Part shown: positions 45,201-50,264 of the stretch, one piece after another
How positions within the stretch are numbered: position 1 is the first letter of the stretch
Layout: each line of letters opens with the position of its first letter
DNA from: Antedon bifida
Lineage: Eukaryota; Echinodermata; Crinoidea; Comatulida; Antedonidae
Direction: 5' to 3'
Assembly: GCA_963402885.1 (NCBI GenBank)
Contig: OY727103.1
Span: 15,092,085-15,156,084, forward strand
Length of the DNA: 64,000 nucleotides
Made by a program: the position numbers and the translations under genes
The notes under the pieces: model-generated
The model's database searches: none
The model's input: the letters and a program-made list of their open reading frames with translations, nothing else
Told to the model about the DNA's origin: nothing

Positions 45201-48200
45201 TAAATTTATTTACACAAGAAAGTATATTTATAATAGTATAATTAACAATATTTCTTGTTTATTTCTCTCTGTTTTGTTTTTTGCTTCATTTCTGCTTTGC
45301 ATGGTATCACAGGCTGGAGAGGTATATATTAAACTTGGTTTTGGTATAACAGCACATGTTGCATGCTGTAGCACCTGGAGTTGTAGCACTATGTGACTGA
45401 CTTCGGTAGCATCCACTTTTTTTGCCAGATCACTTTCAACTAATACAATTTATCTACTTTTTGAAGCACAAAATAGTTTATTATAACAAAGTTTTAGTAG
45501 CTAAATTTGCACAGATGGGATGATGTTTAATAGCACTATATATTGTGGTGGTTTTTGTACCTTTGATATGGGATGTGCAGTACGTTTTTGTGTGTGTATT
45601 GTTCTCTATTGTATTACCATCAACTCTCTCAATACCCGACACACTTTGGACTGGCCAAATATTTCTGGTTTTCTGGAAAGTCTGATATTCAGAATGTGTT
45701 TTAGAAACAAATTTGGGACTTTTTGGGCCTCAAAAAAAGTCTGATTTTGGGAGAGTTTTACTGTATTTTTTGATAAGCACGATTTACTTTATTGTTTTGT
45801 GTTTGTTTATGTACACAATGGAATAATGCACTTTTTGTTTCTATTGTAATTGTTAGTTTCCTGGTTAGGAACCTCTGTGATCGTATTATTAAATTATGTA
45901 ATTATTTGTTCTTCCTATTGTAGGCTTCTGGAGGTGGCAGATCTTCCCAGCAGGTAATTGATGATCTTGCGTCTGATATTCTATCAAAGGTTCCTTCAAA
46001 CTTCAACTTGGAGGAAGTGAAGGTAAGATGGTAGTTTAAATTTTTATTTTGTTTTGGCAGTTCTATCAAAGAAATAATTCAGCAGTTTGTAGTCTGTGAT
46101 CCCCTCTCTGCTAGACCCACCCCTGTTTAGTACAAGTTACAAGTTTAGTTAAGTTACAAAAGAAAATAATTTTATAAATTTTGTTTTGAAGGCAAAGTAT
46201 CCTGTGAGATATGAGGAGTCGATGAACACAGTTCTTTTACAAGAGTTGATTAGGTTCAACCGACTGATTAGTGTAATCAGAAGCAGTCTGGTGAACATCA
46301 GGAAAGCCATCAAAGGACTGGTGGTGATGTCTGCCGAACTTGAAGATGTTTTTGATAGTATGATGGTGGGCAAGGTGAATCTTTTTGTTTTTATCTTTGT
46401 ATTTACTTTCCATTACGAAGTATAATCAAGTTACTCGATTGTAATTTAACATTTGTTTCTTTTTTTACAGGTTCCAGCCATGTGGGCAGCCAAATCGTAC
46501 CCGTCATTGAAACCATTAGGAAGTTATGTCACTGACCTTATGGCAAGATTACAAGAATTTAAAGTAAATTTACAAATTAGTCTTAATTGATAACAAATTG
46601 TTATTTAGTGGGAGTTGCTATTTGGAAAAAGGGTCACTATTTTATAAATAGAGATGTGTATTTATAATCTTGCATTTCCTTTTTTTTTAGGCCTGGATAC
46701 AAGGAGGTGTTCCAACAGTATTCTGGATGTCTGGATTCTACTTCACTCAGTCCTTCCTGACGGGTACAATGCAGAACTTTGCAAGACGTTACCAGATACC
46801 GATTGACCAACTAGGGTTCCAGTTTGAAGTTATGAGCCAGGAAACTGAAATGCCATCAAAACCTGTAAGAGATTTCAACATTTGATTCATTGTAGAATAA
46901 ACCTACGACTGTTGACACTATATATAGATATACCCTTTCCATACAATGTATTTTTCATAAAGATGTTTGTACAGTGCCATAGCGCTCCATCTATACTATC
47001 AAACTAGTTTGACAAAAAAAGTGTGATGTGCCAAAATTTGGTAGTGATATGCTAAAATATGGTAGTGATATGATATATCTGTATATGAGCACATCACATT
47101 TTTTTGTCACATAAAGTTTGGTAGTGTAGACAGAGCTTTAAAGGGGTATGGCAAAGAAGGGACAATTGTCCTGTGTGAGCAGTAGGGTTGTCAAAGGCCT
47201 CTGTGAAAAAGAGGTCAGGTTGACACTTTACCCAACCATACTGGCTACAAGTTTTATCTTGTATATTTGTGATTACTGCAGAAGATGGTTGTACAATATT
47301 AGAAGAAGTACATTTTGGAAATGTGTGGTCTACTTCAAACCTTACTTTACTAGTGCTTATTCGCTAAGCTAACAATGAACAATATAATATATTTGTCTTG
47401 TAGGTGGATGGTGTGTATGTGAAGGGTCTTTTCTTGGAAGGTGCACGTTGGTGTCGAGAGAAACGTGTTCTCAATGAATCATTACCGAAGATACTTTACG
47501 ATACATTACCAATTGTATCCTTCGTTATTGTTCGTGGAATTATTCAATACTTTAATATTGGTTACTATTGATTTCCCCGAAGTGTGGGATAATAAAGTTT
47601 AATTGAATTGATTTATGCAATGCTTAATAAACCTATTCATCCTTAATTTGCTATCTTAGCTGTGGTTGAAACCAGAAGAAAGATCAAAGTTCATTGAGCA
47701 GGTTACTTATTCCTGTCCTGGTAAGAAAAACTACTACAAGATTACTATGACAACCGAAAGATTTCTCTTTTTTACCATTCAGAATATTTTAGACCAGCCC
47801 AATGGTTTATTATTGAGGGAGTTGGCTGACTTCTAATGTCTCCCATGATACATCTTTAATTGACATGTCTGTTACCCTGATAAAGACCTACCCTAGCCTC
47901 AGTGCTCTTCAACCCAGAGACATGCATGTATTTCTTTTAGCTTATTTTATTTCACACACTTTGATCATTCATTTAGAAGTAATTTTTATTCTCTAATATG
48001 CCAATTTTAATGGTACAGTACAGGTAGTTCATGTGATTTGATTGTTCTTCACAGCGTACAAGACCAGTGCACGCAGAGGGACTTTGTCAACAACTGGGCA
48101 TTCTACAAATTTTATTCTACACATCGAGCTACCATCAGATTGCCCACAAAAGCACTGGATTAACCGGGGTGTCGCCATCTTATGTCAGCTGGATGATTAG
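1680..48200 (+). CDS. DNAH3: Axonemal dynein heavy chain, DNAH3-like (5'-partial, 65 exons)
   Basis: The gene encodes the ATP-driven motor of an axonemal inner dynein arm, which moves along doublet microtubules in motile cilia and flagella. Joining 65 GT/AG exons gives 12,181 nt in one unbroken frame (1 leftover nt plus 4,060 codons including TAG at 48198). Order: Ser/Pro-rich N-terminus, tail, linker, AAA1 (GPAGTGKT), AAA2 (GDTIGGKT), AAA3 (GPTGTGKS), AAA4 (GIGGSGRQS), coiled-coil stalk with microtubule-binding tip, AAA5, AAA6 and C-terminal cap ending CQLDD. The ending ([18 protein letters not shown], then WINRGVA) and segments such as [20 protein letters not shown] fit the single-headed DNAH3/7/12 group, DNAH3 best from memory of the family. 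The 5' end is missing: 1680 is the last base of a split codon. About 4,059 residues against about 4,100 in vertebrate DNAH3 implies a short missing start. Subtype is less certain than family. Confidence 0.93.
2327..2560 (+). repeat. Tandem duplication (134-bp period) of the exon 2 acceptor region
   Basis: The sequence tcactataaactaaagtg through the polypyrimidine tract, the acceptor and about 30 nt of exon 2 occurs twice, at 2327-2410 and 2461-2545. The downstream copy belongs to the real exon 2 (2518). The upstream one also has a cag acceptor (2380s) and the GGTTCTCAGCC start, but an extra C shifts the frame, so using it would not yield the normal protein. Confidence 0.85.
2941..3028. repeat. 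Hairpin-type inverted repeat (88 bp)
   Basis: GCACAATGCAAGTAATTTGA and CCAATA pair with CATTGGTCAATTCACTTAC and ATTGCGC around a short loop. It is in intron 2 of the dynein gene and may be a small MITE. Confidence 0.6.
3528..3533 (-). terminator. Poly(A) signal of nested gene A
   Basis: AATAAA on the minus strand, about 190 bp past the stop codon, in a context (tgatattgtttt after it) that is repeated at the matching place in gene B (8882-8887). Confidence 0.5.
3725..6007 (-). CDS. Nested antisense gene A: NLS-like start, 24-residue repeats, conserved unknown domain
   Basis: Function unknown. Two coding exons on the minus strand, 6007 to 4922 (362 codons) and 4495 to 3725 (256 codons plus stop), join in phase 0 with a GTAAGT donor and a TTTAG acceptor: about 618 residues. 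The start [15 protein letters not shown] is basic and NLS-like. It is followed by a disordered region dominated by about ten 24-residue units of the type [20 protein letters not shown]. The C-terminal half has [30 protein letters not shown] and a [15 protein letters not shown] motif, all shared with gene B. No signal peptide or membrane segment is seen in the coding exons. It lies in intron 3 of the dynein gene, antisense. I recognise no family. The ATG at 6005-6007 is chosen because gene B starts at the same place, and an upstream ATG in exon 1 is out of frame. Confidence 0.72.
5050..5790 (-). repeat. 72-bp coding tandem repeat in nested gene A
   Basis: About ten copies of a 72-bp unit, which keeps frame (24 codons), fill exon 2 of gene A. 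Units differ at a few sites (SK versus AK, SS versus ST, VS/VF/VL), and pairs of units alternate, suggesting a 144-bp higher-order step. Gene B has only about two degenerate units at the same place. Confidence 0.9.
6539..6757 (-). other. Nested gene A noncoding exon 1 (5' end approximate)
   Basis: A conserved block with an AAAAG|GTAAGT donor (exon end at 6539) precedes the coding exon. It contains an ATG at 6732 opening 65 codons with a hydrophobic stretch, but that frame is out of phase with exon 2 and is broken by a 1-bp deletion in gene B, so I read the exon as 5' UTR with an upstream ORF. The start at about 6757 is placed some 30 bp from the TATA box. Confidence 0.5.
6781..6820 (-). promoter_or_regulatory. 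Proximal promoter of nested gene A: TATA box, forkhead-type motif, CCAAT
   Basis: Reading the minus strand, TATATAAAA lies at 6789-6781. About 15-20 bp upstream is GTAAACA (6809-6803), a forkhead consensus; its complement abuts CCAAT (6809-6813, plus strand). The same arrangement is kept in gene B, except that its TATA box is altered. The motifs are seen directly; their function is inferred. Confidence 0.4.
6850..8740. other. Spacer between nested genes A and B
   Basis: AT-rich, inside dynein intron 3, with one MITE at 8121-8259. No coding segment is supported. The part after 8740 already belongs to sequence shared with the 3' flank of gene A. Confidence 0.5.
8121..8259. mobile_element. TTA-flanked palindromic MITE, copy 1
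   Basis: Inverted ends (ATCTCTGTCTACACTATC and its complement at the other end), with TTA on both sides. Interior has ATGTGATGTGCCCATATATG. The TTA target duplication fits the PIF/Harbinger type. Confidence 0.85.
8882..8887 (-). terminator. Poly(A) signal of nested gene B
   Basis: AATAAA on the minus strand about 200 bp past the stop, in sequence shared with the 3' end of gene A. Confidence 0.5.
9087..10615 (-). CDS. Nested antisense gene B: paralogue of gene A with short repeat region
   Basis: Function unknown. Coding exons are 10615 to 10304 (104 codons) and 9851 to 9087 (254 codons plus stop), joined in phase 0, about 358 residues. It starts [15 protein letters not shown], then a short Asn/Val/Ser segment with roughly two degenerate repeat units. 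The C-terminal domain is collinear with gene [44 protein letters not shown] and [18 protein letters not shown] CxxxCP motif ([10 protein letters not shown] here, [10 protein letters not shown] in A) is kept. The domain frame is intact despite clear divergence from A, which suggests selection on protein function. Position and antisense orientation within intron 3 match a local tandem duplication with a spacing of about 5 kb. Confidence 0.72.
9920..10033. mobile_element. TTA-flanked palindromic MITE, copy 2
   Basis: Ends AGCTCTGTCTACACTATC and ...GATAAGACAGAGCT, flanked by TTA. Shorter than the others; its interior has lost part of one arm. It lies just upstream of the coding end of nested gene B. 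Confidence 0.85.
10970..11190 (-). other. Nested gene B noncoding exon 1 (5' end approximate)
   Basis: Highly similar to exon 1 of gene A, with the same AAAAG|GTAAGT donor at 10970. The upstream ORF (ATG at about 11160) stops after about 47 codons because of a 1-bp deletion relative to A, which supports a noncoding role. Confidence 0.45.
11208..11245 (-). promoter_or_regulatory. Proximal promoter of nested gene B
   Basis: The forkhead-type motif GTAAACA (11236-11230, minus strand) and the abutting CCAAT (11236-11240, plus strand) are kept, as is the sequence around them. The TATA element of gene A (TATATAAAA) reads TATAGAAAA here, so core promoter strength may differ. Confidence 0.35.
11469..11628. 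mobile_element. TTA-flanked palindromic MITE, copy 3
   Basis: Same ends and interior motifs as copies 1 and 2, with a few end mutations and a short internal duplication (GTAGTGATATG twice). Left flank TTA, right flank TAA. Confidence 0.8.
11696..17635 (+). CDS. DNAH3: DNAH3 exons 4-12: dynein tail
   Basis: Exons: 11696-11931, 13876-14071, 14500-14957, 15067-15271, 15460-15794, 16095-16293, 16584-16967, 17071-17199, 17435-17635. They encode the helical tail that binds intermediate/light chains and the outer doublet, running from [12 protein letters not shown] through [10 protein letters not shown] and [12 protein letters not shown] to [16 protein letters not shown]. The last exon enters the conserved linker-proximal motif ([22 protein letters not shown]). 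All junctions keep frame. The donor after 14071 is GTCATT, a poor match to consensus, but the flanking phase-0 join (DDE to VFRMNEMD) is the only one that keeps frame. Confidence 0.88.
12160..12293 (-). mobile_element. tRNA-derived SINE, minus strand
   Basis: On the minus strand: a tRNA-like head with A box (TGGCTTGGTGGTTATGATGC) and B box (GGGTTCAAGTCC), a body with TTTACAACTCCACTCCC, and a TTA-type tail. It matches the plus-strand copy at 44658. It overlaps a chance reading-frame extension after dynein exon 4. Confidence 0.8.
13007..13143. mobile_element. TTA-flanked palindromic MITE, copy 4
   Basis: Left end AGCTCTGTTTATACTATC, right end degraded (GTGGAGACACAGCT). Left flank TTA, right flank CAA. 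The most diverged of the set. Confidence 0.8.
13512..13777. mobile_element. MITE with 8-bp target duplication (hAT-like) and GGACGATTCGGCCC motifs
   Basis: Inverted ends read GGTAACGGGACGATTCGG and, on the other strand, GGTTCAGGGACGATTCGG. CTCTGGAG flanks both sides exactly (13504-13511 and 13778-13785). A 14-bp GC-rich motif is repeated in both arms in opposite orientations (seven or so times). An 8-bp duplication fits hAT elements. The element is far more GC-rich than its surroundings. Confidence 0.88.
15885..16045 (+). repeat. 81-bp tandem duplication in intron 8
   Basis: GCCTGAGATTATTGAATG through GTGACCTGCTAAACT occurs twice with a period of 81 bp and a few differences, just before exon 9. 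Upstream, short GCCTGG(T)GG-type repeats also occur (15810-15870). Confidence 0.9.
16410..16520. repeat. Dispersed repeat (GGGCTGAGATGGACCAG type), copy in intron 9
   Basis: GGGCCGAGATGAATTAGTAC through ATCCAGTTTTAAGTCC; clearly related to the copy at 20847 but diverged. Confidence 0.6.
18018..20027 (+). CDS. DNAH3: DNAH3 exons 13-18: linker (swinging lever)
   Basis: Exons: 18018-18157, 18275-18433, 18587-18815, 19076-19228, 19508-19649, 19829-20027. This is the linker that swings across the AAA ring during the power stroke. Diagnostic strings are [64 protein letters not shown], and then [19 protein letters not shown], the canonical lead-in to AAA1 in all dynein heavy chains. Introns here are 100-420 nt. 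Confidence 0.93.
20192..21331 (+). CDS. DNAH3: DNAH3 exons 19-21: AAA1, the main ATPase site
   Basis: Exons: 20192-20300, 20419-20709, 21194-21331. Walker A is GPAGTGKT at 20238-20261. Walker B is in CFDEFNR (about 20506-20526), and sensor 1 is in [11 protein letters not shown]. All catalytic residues expected for the hydrolytic site are present, so this motor should be active. The ring continues with LPDNLK and then [13 protein letters not shown] across the intron. Intron 20 (20710-21193) contains a dispersed repeat copy. Confidence 0.95.
20847..20965. repeat. Dispersed repeat (GGGCTGAGATGGACCAG type), copy in intron 20
   Basis: GGGCTGAGATGGACCAGTAC through ACTCCAGTTTTAAGTCC. Related copies lie at 16410-16520 and 22323-22440. 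The family extends further here, to about 21060 (CCTTAACCGATCGGCAACTC). Confidence 0.65.
21423..23736 (+). CDS. DNAH3: DNAH3 exons 22-28: AAA2
   Basis: Exons: 21423-21566, 21689-21853, 22032-22166, 22527-22745, 23029-23129, 23290-23404, 23603-23736. The Walker A-like motif is GDTIGGKT at about 22056-22103. [24 protein letters not shown] is the usual Walker B region of AAA2, and [18 protein letters not shown] the usual sensor region. Exon 28 ends in phase 2 ([15 protein letters not shown], then LLNDVR), directly before the variable acidic insert coded from 26161. The 2.4-kb intron that follows holds a 15-nt microexon candidate and a possible solo LTR. Confidence 0.92.
22323..22440. repeat. Dispersed repeat (GGGCTGAGATGGACCAG type), copy in intron 24
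   Basis: GGGGCTGAGATGGACCAGGAC, then GGTCTTTAAAGTGCC; the third member of the family, ending near the sequence GCCTTGAACCTATC. Confidence 0.6.
22828..22955. mobile_element. Palindromic repeat with GGGAGCTTTCGA ends, copy 2 (truncated)
   Basis: GGGAGCTTTTGATTTGCGATG and ACTGACTAACAA match the inverted sequence of the right arm at 61351-61488. The other end is degraded (GTCATCTCGAACTGG). It lies in intron 25. Confidence 0.5.
24204..24218 (+). other. Candidate 15-nt cassette microexon (LIRN-R) of DNAH3
   Basis: The 15 bases CCTAATTCGAAATAG lie between a strong acceptor (run of T then gcag) and a strong donor GTAAGG. Exon 28 ends in phase 2 and exon 29 starts with one completing base; the microexon has the same phase on both sides and would add five residues (LIRNR) just before the acidic EDSDDDF insert. 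Skipping also keeps frame, so it would be optional. No transcript evidence is available here. Confidence 0.4.
24519..24690 (+). repeat. 86-bp tandem duplication
   Basis: Two nearly perfect head-to-tail copies (24519-24604, 24605-24690), each starting CAATTGGATGACC and ending in AAAAAAGT, in intron 28. No indels are seen between copies, so it is recent. Confidence 0.95.
24716..25679. mobile_element. Possible solo LTR (964 bp)
   Basis: The stretch starts TGTGGCGACTG and ends ATATATCACA, with the TG...CA boundaries and short inverted ends (TGTG/CACA) of an LTR. CTTA flanks it on both sides (24712-24715 and 25680-25683), a 4-bp target duplication. No coding sequence is present. A 4-bp match can arise by chance, so this is tentative. 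Confidence 0.4.
26161..29440 (+). CDS. DNAH3: DNAH3 exons 29-34: AAA2/AAA3 junction and AAA3
   Basis: Exons: 26161-26328, 26783-26984, 27496-27519 (24-nt microexon), 27823-28431, 28567-28830, 29349-29440. The first begins with a very acidic stretch ([14 protein letters not shown]) and then [19 protein letters not shown]3 Walker A is GPTGTGKS, Walker B is in [11 protein letters not shown], and sensor 1 is in [20 protein letters not shown]. The microexon (ADDMHQVM) lies between two phase-0 exons; family alignment suggests it is normally included, because it supplies the residues before [11 protein letters not shown]. The 29349 acceptor is chosen over one at 29361, which is also in frame. Confidence 0.9.
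26453..26612. mobile_element. Palindromic MITE in intron 29
   Basis: GTCTTTCACACCTGCTCC at the left pairs with GGAGCCGCTGTGAAAAGACC at the right. CAATGTTTCATGTTCG and CGTGAAAACGAAACATTG form the inner stem. No clear target duplication. Confidence 0.6.
29594..29635 (+). other. Candidate 42-nt cassette exon ([14 protein letters not shown]) of DNAH3
   Basis: A 42-nt segment has an aag acceptor and a GTATAC donor. It fits the phase-2 junction between exons 34 and 35 and would insert 14 residues between MRR and SLFFGDYV in AAA3/AAA4. It ends with the same CGAAG|GTA context as exon 34 (GCGAAG|GTAAG). Both inclusion and skipping keep frame. The upstream pyrimidine tract is weak, so this stays a candidate. 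Confidence 0.35.
30313..32437 (+). CDS. DNAH3: DNAH3 exons 35-41: AAA4
   Basis: Exons: 30313-30394, 30756-30894, 31146-31336, 31460-31555, 31689-31880, 32011-32144, 32275-32437. It starts LFFGDYVK. The Walker A motif GIGGSGRQS is split by the intron between 30894 and 31146. FLFGDHQIK is the Walker B region, and [23 protein letters not shown] the sensor segment. Exon 41 ([15 protein letters not shown]) leads into the stalk. A partial copy of exon 41 lies upstream at 30590-30690. Confidence 0.93.
30590..30690 (+). pseudogene. Stray partial copy of DNAH3 exon 41 inside intron 35
   Basis: This stretch repeats the middle of exon 41 (32306-32390) almost exactly and keeps the coding sense for [20 protein letters not shown] and VILTLK, then diverges and meets an in-frame TAA. 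A tgtgtattag acceptor precedes it, but it lacks the exon's end and a usable donor in frame. It sits about 1.7 kb upstream of its source, in the same orientation. Confidence 0.8.
32499..32710. mobile_element. 220-bp palindromic repeat family, copy 1 (intron 41)
   Basis: Starts with AATCAAACAACAGGATGCTG and AGCTCC, and ends with the inverted GCAAGGCGAGCTCAGTGTC. The middle has TTATCTGTGGCTGCAACAC and its inverted partner TTGCAGCCAGACATAAGATTA. Confidence 0.75.
32790..34135 (+). CDS. DNAH3: DNAH3 exons 42-44: stalk and microtubule-binding domain
   Basis: Exons: 32790-33203, 33560-33916, 34040-34135. The ascending coiled coil runs from [19 protein letters not shown]. The microtubule-binding tip begins near [17 protein letters not shown], spans [20 protein letters not shown], and includes [15 protein letters not shown]. 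The descending helix follows ([34 protein letters not shown]). Coiled-coil heptads and tip length look normal. Confidence 0.94.
34642..39928 (+). CDS. DNAH3: DNAH3 exons 45-52: AAA5 and start of AAA6
   Basis: Exons: 34642-34746, 34939-35072, 35389-35647, 36854-37294, 37507-37611, 38889-39049, 39495-39666, 39803-39928. Signature strings are [96 protein letters not shown] and [15 protein letters not shown]. All are hallmark dynein heavy-chain segments. Two extra in-frame cassette candidates (35850-35867 and 38172-38222) lie between these exons. Confidence 0.93.
35850..35867 (+). other. Candidate 18-nt cassette microexon (PDSPMD) of DNAH3
   Basis: Eighteen bases coding PDSPMD lie between a good acceptor (ttttcctttag) and a consensus donor GTAAGT. 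The neighbouring exons meet in phase 0 (LLKQTFKQ to [10 protein letters not shown]), where the family normally has no insertion, so inclusion would be optional. The splice sites are stronger than expected by chance for so short a segment. Confidence 0.45.
38172..38222 (+). other. Candidate 51-nt cassette exon of DNAH3, related to exon 50
   Basis: The segment codes [17 protein letters not shown] between an acceptor (ctctttag) and a consensus donor GTAAGT, phase 0 on both sides. The next constitutive exon (38889) also begins SISDT, so the two exons share their first five codons and may come from an exon duplication. Inclusion would add 17 residues before [14 protein letters not shown] in the AAA5/AAA6 region. 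Confidence 0.4.
39171..39366. mobile_element. 220-bp palindromic repeat family, copy 2 (intron 50)
   Basis: Inverted ends CCAAGGAAATCTAACAACAGG and TCCTGTTGTTATATTGCCTTG; same interior segments as copy 1 but in the opposite orientation. Confidence 0.75.
40011..40287 (-). mobile_element. SINE-like repeat, minus strand
   Basis: On the minus strand it runs from GGGCGTGTGGCGCAG (A-box-like) and GTGAGTTTGAATCCAAC (B-box-like), through TGTATCCTTAGGCAAGACAC and CCAGGTGTATAAATTGG, to an ATT-repeat tail at 40011-40022. This layout is typical of tRNA-headed SINEs of marine invertebrates. Confidence 0.6.
40331..44509 (+). CDS. DNAH3: DNAH3 exons 53-58: AAA6
   Basis: Exons: 40331-40508, 42856-42932, 43122-43415, 43516-43653, 43768-44028, 44417-44509. 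Motifs are [109 protein letters not shown] and [18 protein letters not shown]. Intron 53 (40509-42855) is long and contains a TTA-flanked MITE and the 267-nt cassette candidate. Intron 57 contains a copy of the 220-bp palindromic repeat. Confidence 0.93.
40840..40975. mobile_element. TTA-flanked palindromic MITE, copy 5
   Basis: The best preserved copy, with perfect inverted ends and TTA on both sides. Its centre contains a perfect TGACGTCA, absent from the other copies by point changes. Confidence 0.9.
41682..41948 (+). other. Candidate 267-nt Lys/Ser-rich cassette exon of DNAH3
   Basis: An open frame of 157 codons runs from 41606 to 42076 in intron 53. Within it, an acceptor (gtctcaacag) and a donor (CCAG|GTAACC) bound 267 nt whose phase (2 nt in, 1 nt out) matches exons 53 and 54 exactly. 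It would insert 89 residues, strongly charged and helix-prone ([30 protein letters not shown]), between AAEK-G and GMGGTG of AAA6. Two other phase-1 donors lie inside it (after 41834 and near 41916). Alternatively it is read through to the stop at 42074 as an alternative end, or it is a chance ORF. I do not know this insert from other dyneins. Confidence 0.35.
44118..44341. mobile_element. 220-bp palindromic repeat family, copy 3 (intron 57)
   Basis: GCAAGGCAATCTAACAACAGG at the left and CCTGTTGTTAGATTGCTTTG at the right make near-perfect inverted ends. Interior as in copy 1. Confidence 0.8.
44658..44806 (+). mobile_element. tRNA-derived SINE, plus strand
   Basis: A box TAGCTTGGTGGATAACATGC, B box AGGGTTCAATCCT, a CAACTCCACTCCC body, and a tail of ATT repeats. 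Same family as 12160-12293. It lies in intron 58. Confidence 0.8.
44919..44996 (+). other. Candidate 78-nt cassette exon of DNAH3
   Basis: Twenty-six codons ([13 protein letters not shown], then [13 protein letters not shown]) lie between a ccctccacag acceptor and a GTAATT donor, phase 0 on both sides, in the junction PRQ to ASGGGRSS. Related dyneins go directly from PRQ to the Gly/Ser linker, so this would be an optional insertion in the C-terminal domain. Confidence 0.4.
45617..45763. mobile_element. TA-flanked MITE (pogo/Tigger-like ends), copy 2
   Basis: Related to the element at 1449-1630: CATCAACTCTCTCAATACCC at the left, GGGAGAGTTTTACTG at the right, TA on both sides. Diverged. Confidence 0.65.
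45924..48200 (+). CDS. DNAH3: DNAH3 exons 59-65: C-terminal cap and stop
   Basis: Exons: 45924-46022, 46192-46374, 46471-46563, 46691-46864, 47404-47514, 47660-47720, 48055-48200. The C-terminal domain reads through [67 protein letters not shown] and [16 protein letters not shown] to CQLDD and TAG. The SGGGRSSQ linker at the start and the YEESMNTVL string favour DNAH3 over DNAH7/12. The donor after 47514 is GTATCC. Confidence 0.93.
46981..47137. mobile_element. TTA-flanked palindromic MITE, copy 6
   Basis: Right end intact (TAGTGTAGACAGAGCT followed by TTA). Left end mutated (AGCGCTCCATCTATACTATC), and the left flank no longer TTA. Confidence 0.8.
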
Positions 48201-49185
48201 AACTCTGGGGTGTATTGAAATGTTTGGATCACCTAATTAGGTTCCAATATTGCATTACTTGAGAGATCCTCTAATCGGTGGATCTCCATTATTATCATTC
48301 AGTCTTGTTTGCGCTGAAATAGATTGTGAAAATAGACAATTGACTTTTAGCAATATCAATCAACTTTGAATAACACAAGTGAATTTATGCTAAGACAATC
48401 TTTTAAAAATGTAATAGTTTCTTTAACTTTGAAACAATAACAAGTGTTTTTATAGAAAAGTATAATATAAATAATGATAATAGATACACTTGCTGTGTCA
48501 GTATGGATATTTGTTTGTATAGTTTATTTGGCAATGCGCTGAAAGTGTATACAAATGCAAAAACAGTACATTACTCCAAGAGGCTTCTGAAGATGTTTGT
48601 ATGTGGCCTAAACAAAATGAGGCTACCTATCTCAGCCCATTTAATTGTATTGTAATGTTTGCTTCAATACGGGTAGTATAGTACTAGATAAAAAAAATAA
48701 TAGAAGTCCTAGACTAAATGATATTTTATATTAAATATGATATTTGTATGTAGCATAGTTTTAAAAATGGAAATATTAATACTAATATGCTAGAAACAAT
48801 TCTTATTTATAATAGCTTTTAGATTTGCTCTCATAATTAAATATGTAGATGTCTGTAAATAGTTTTTATTTAAATATAGAAATATATTTTTGTACGTGAT
48901 AATGCGTCAACAACAAACAAGCTTGTATATATTATTTTACAAATAATTGTTCCGTCAATTTTAATTCATAATAAATTTACTAAAATGTAATACACATCAT
49001 TGAAATCAATTTATACATGATTTTCCTCCGTCCATTTTATAAAGATAACAAAATGAATTTTTTATATGAGATAGATTTTTATCAATCAATTCCGTCCAAT
49101 TATTTATTGATATATTTTATGTTTATATTTAATTATGTTAGTGGTACAAACAATAAAACACTAGAATTGCACTCCGTCTCTGTTG
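48201..49185 (+). other. DNAH3 3' untranslated region (approximate)
   Basis: AT-rich sequence without coding potential follows the dynein stop codon. AATAAA signals occur at about 48969 and 49153 (caataaaacact, followed by a GT-rich tgtctctgttgtc stretch); either could mark the end. The limits are an estimate. Confidence 0.45.
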
Positions 49186-50213
49186 TCTAGCTTTTTGTAT
49201 GCATTTTATCGATAGTAGCGATAATAATGATTCTATTTTTTAATTTTAATGGATATTTTGAGTATATACTATAATCATGATAAACTAATTATAGAGACTC
49301 ACCCTTATTTATTTAAATGTGATTTAATTTCTTTGTTTTTAATGTTTTCTTTACAAACACTTTTGTATCAGCAGCACACATTTTTAAGACGATGCGTTCA
49401 TAATTTACAAGGCAATATCAAATCGAAAGGCAAAGAGTATAAATAATAATGTAAAGTGTGTTGTATGGAAGTATGATTGGTCAATCAGTATGACCTTAAC
49501 AGTTAACACTTGGCATATAAGATGACATTAACCTATGACCTATTTTTTTCTTTATTTGTGGCTGATAAATCCTTACGTATCGGCAGGTCATGTTTTTTTT
49601 TTAAGTAAGATTTCCTAAAATTTGGCACCCACCCTAGTGTTCCAAAATAATCATCAAAGTGGTTGTTTTGTTAATTTGGTAACATTAAAAAATTTTAAAT
49701 TCAACAAAAGCAGCTACTGTAGGTATTCAAAGTAATTTACCGCGTGAATTAATAGATTGAGAACATTTAAACTTTTACACCTGAAATGACAGATGTAACG
49801 GAGAAATAATTCCTGAATCGGGCTATTGCAATTGTAGGAAACCAAAACCAGTCAAATCAGCTTCAAAAATGAATTAATAATGAAGTAATTAAAGCTATTG
49901 AAATAAACAAAATCTTTATCTGAAATAATTAAAAGAAAATAAATTAATATGTTAAAAAGGAAACTTGTAAAGTACAGTAGGCCTATAATAACATGACTTT
50001 TAATTAATAATTTAAATTAAATATGGGGATAATAAATATAGAAATTAAGAAAATAAACAATTAGTTAGTTACTAGACGAAATTATAATTTTTTTTTTAGT
50101 GTTGGAGAATGTTAATTTGCGATTTTATCGAAAAAAGTACCCTTTTTCTCTTGATTTAAAGACATTTTGTACATCCCGCTGATTACGTCATTCGCAGTGC
50201 ATGATGGGTAAAT

Positions 50214-50264
50214 ATGGCTAGCGAAACACGACAGGAGAGAAATGGCGAATCCGAAGTCTTGTAG
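50214..50264 (+). promoter_or_regulatory. Upstream ORF overlapping the ATXN7 start codon
   Basis: An ATG 28 bp upstream of the ataxin-7 ATG opens 16 codons (MASETRQERNGESEVL) and ends inside the main coding sequence in another frame. A shorter 6-codon ORF (50201-50221) lies just before it. If both are in the transcript they would limit translation from 50242. Confidence 0.35.

Noticed and set aside
45313-45321. 9-nt segment GCTGGAGAG between an acceptor-like and a donor-like site
   Set aside because: In phase, but far too short to support without transcript evidence.
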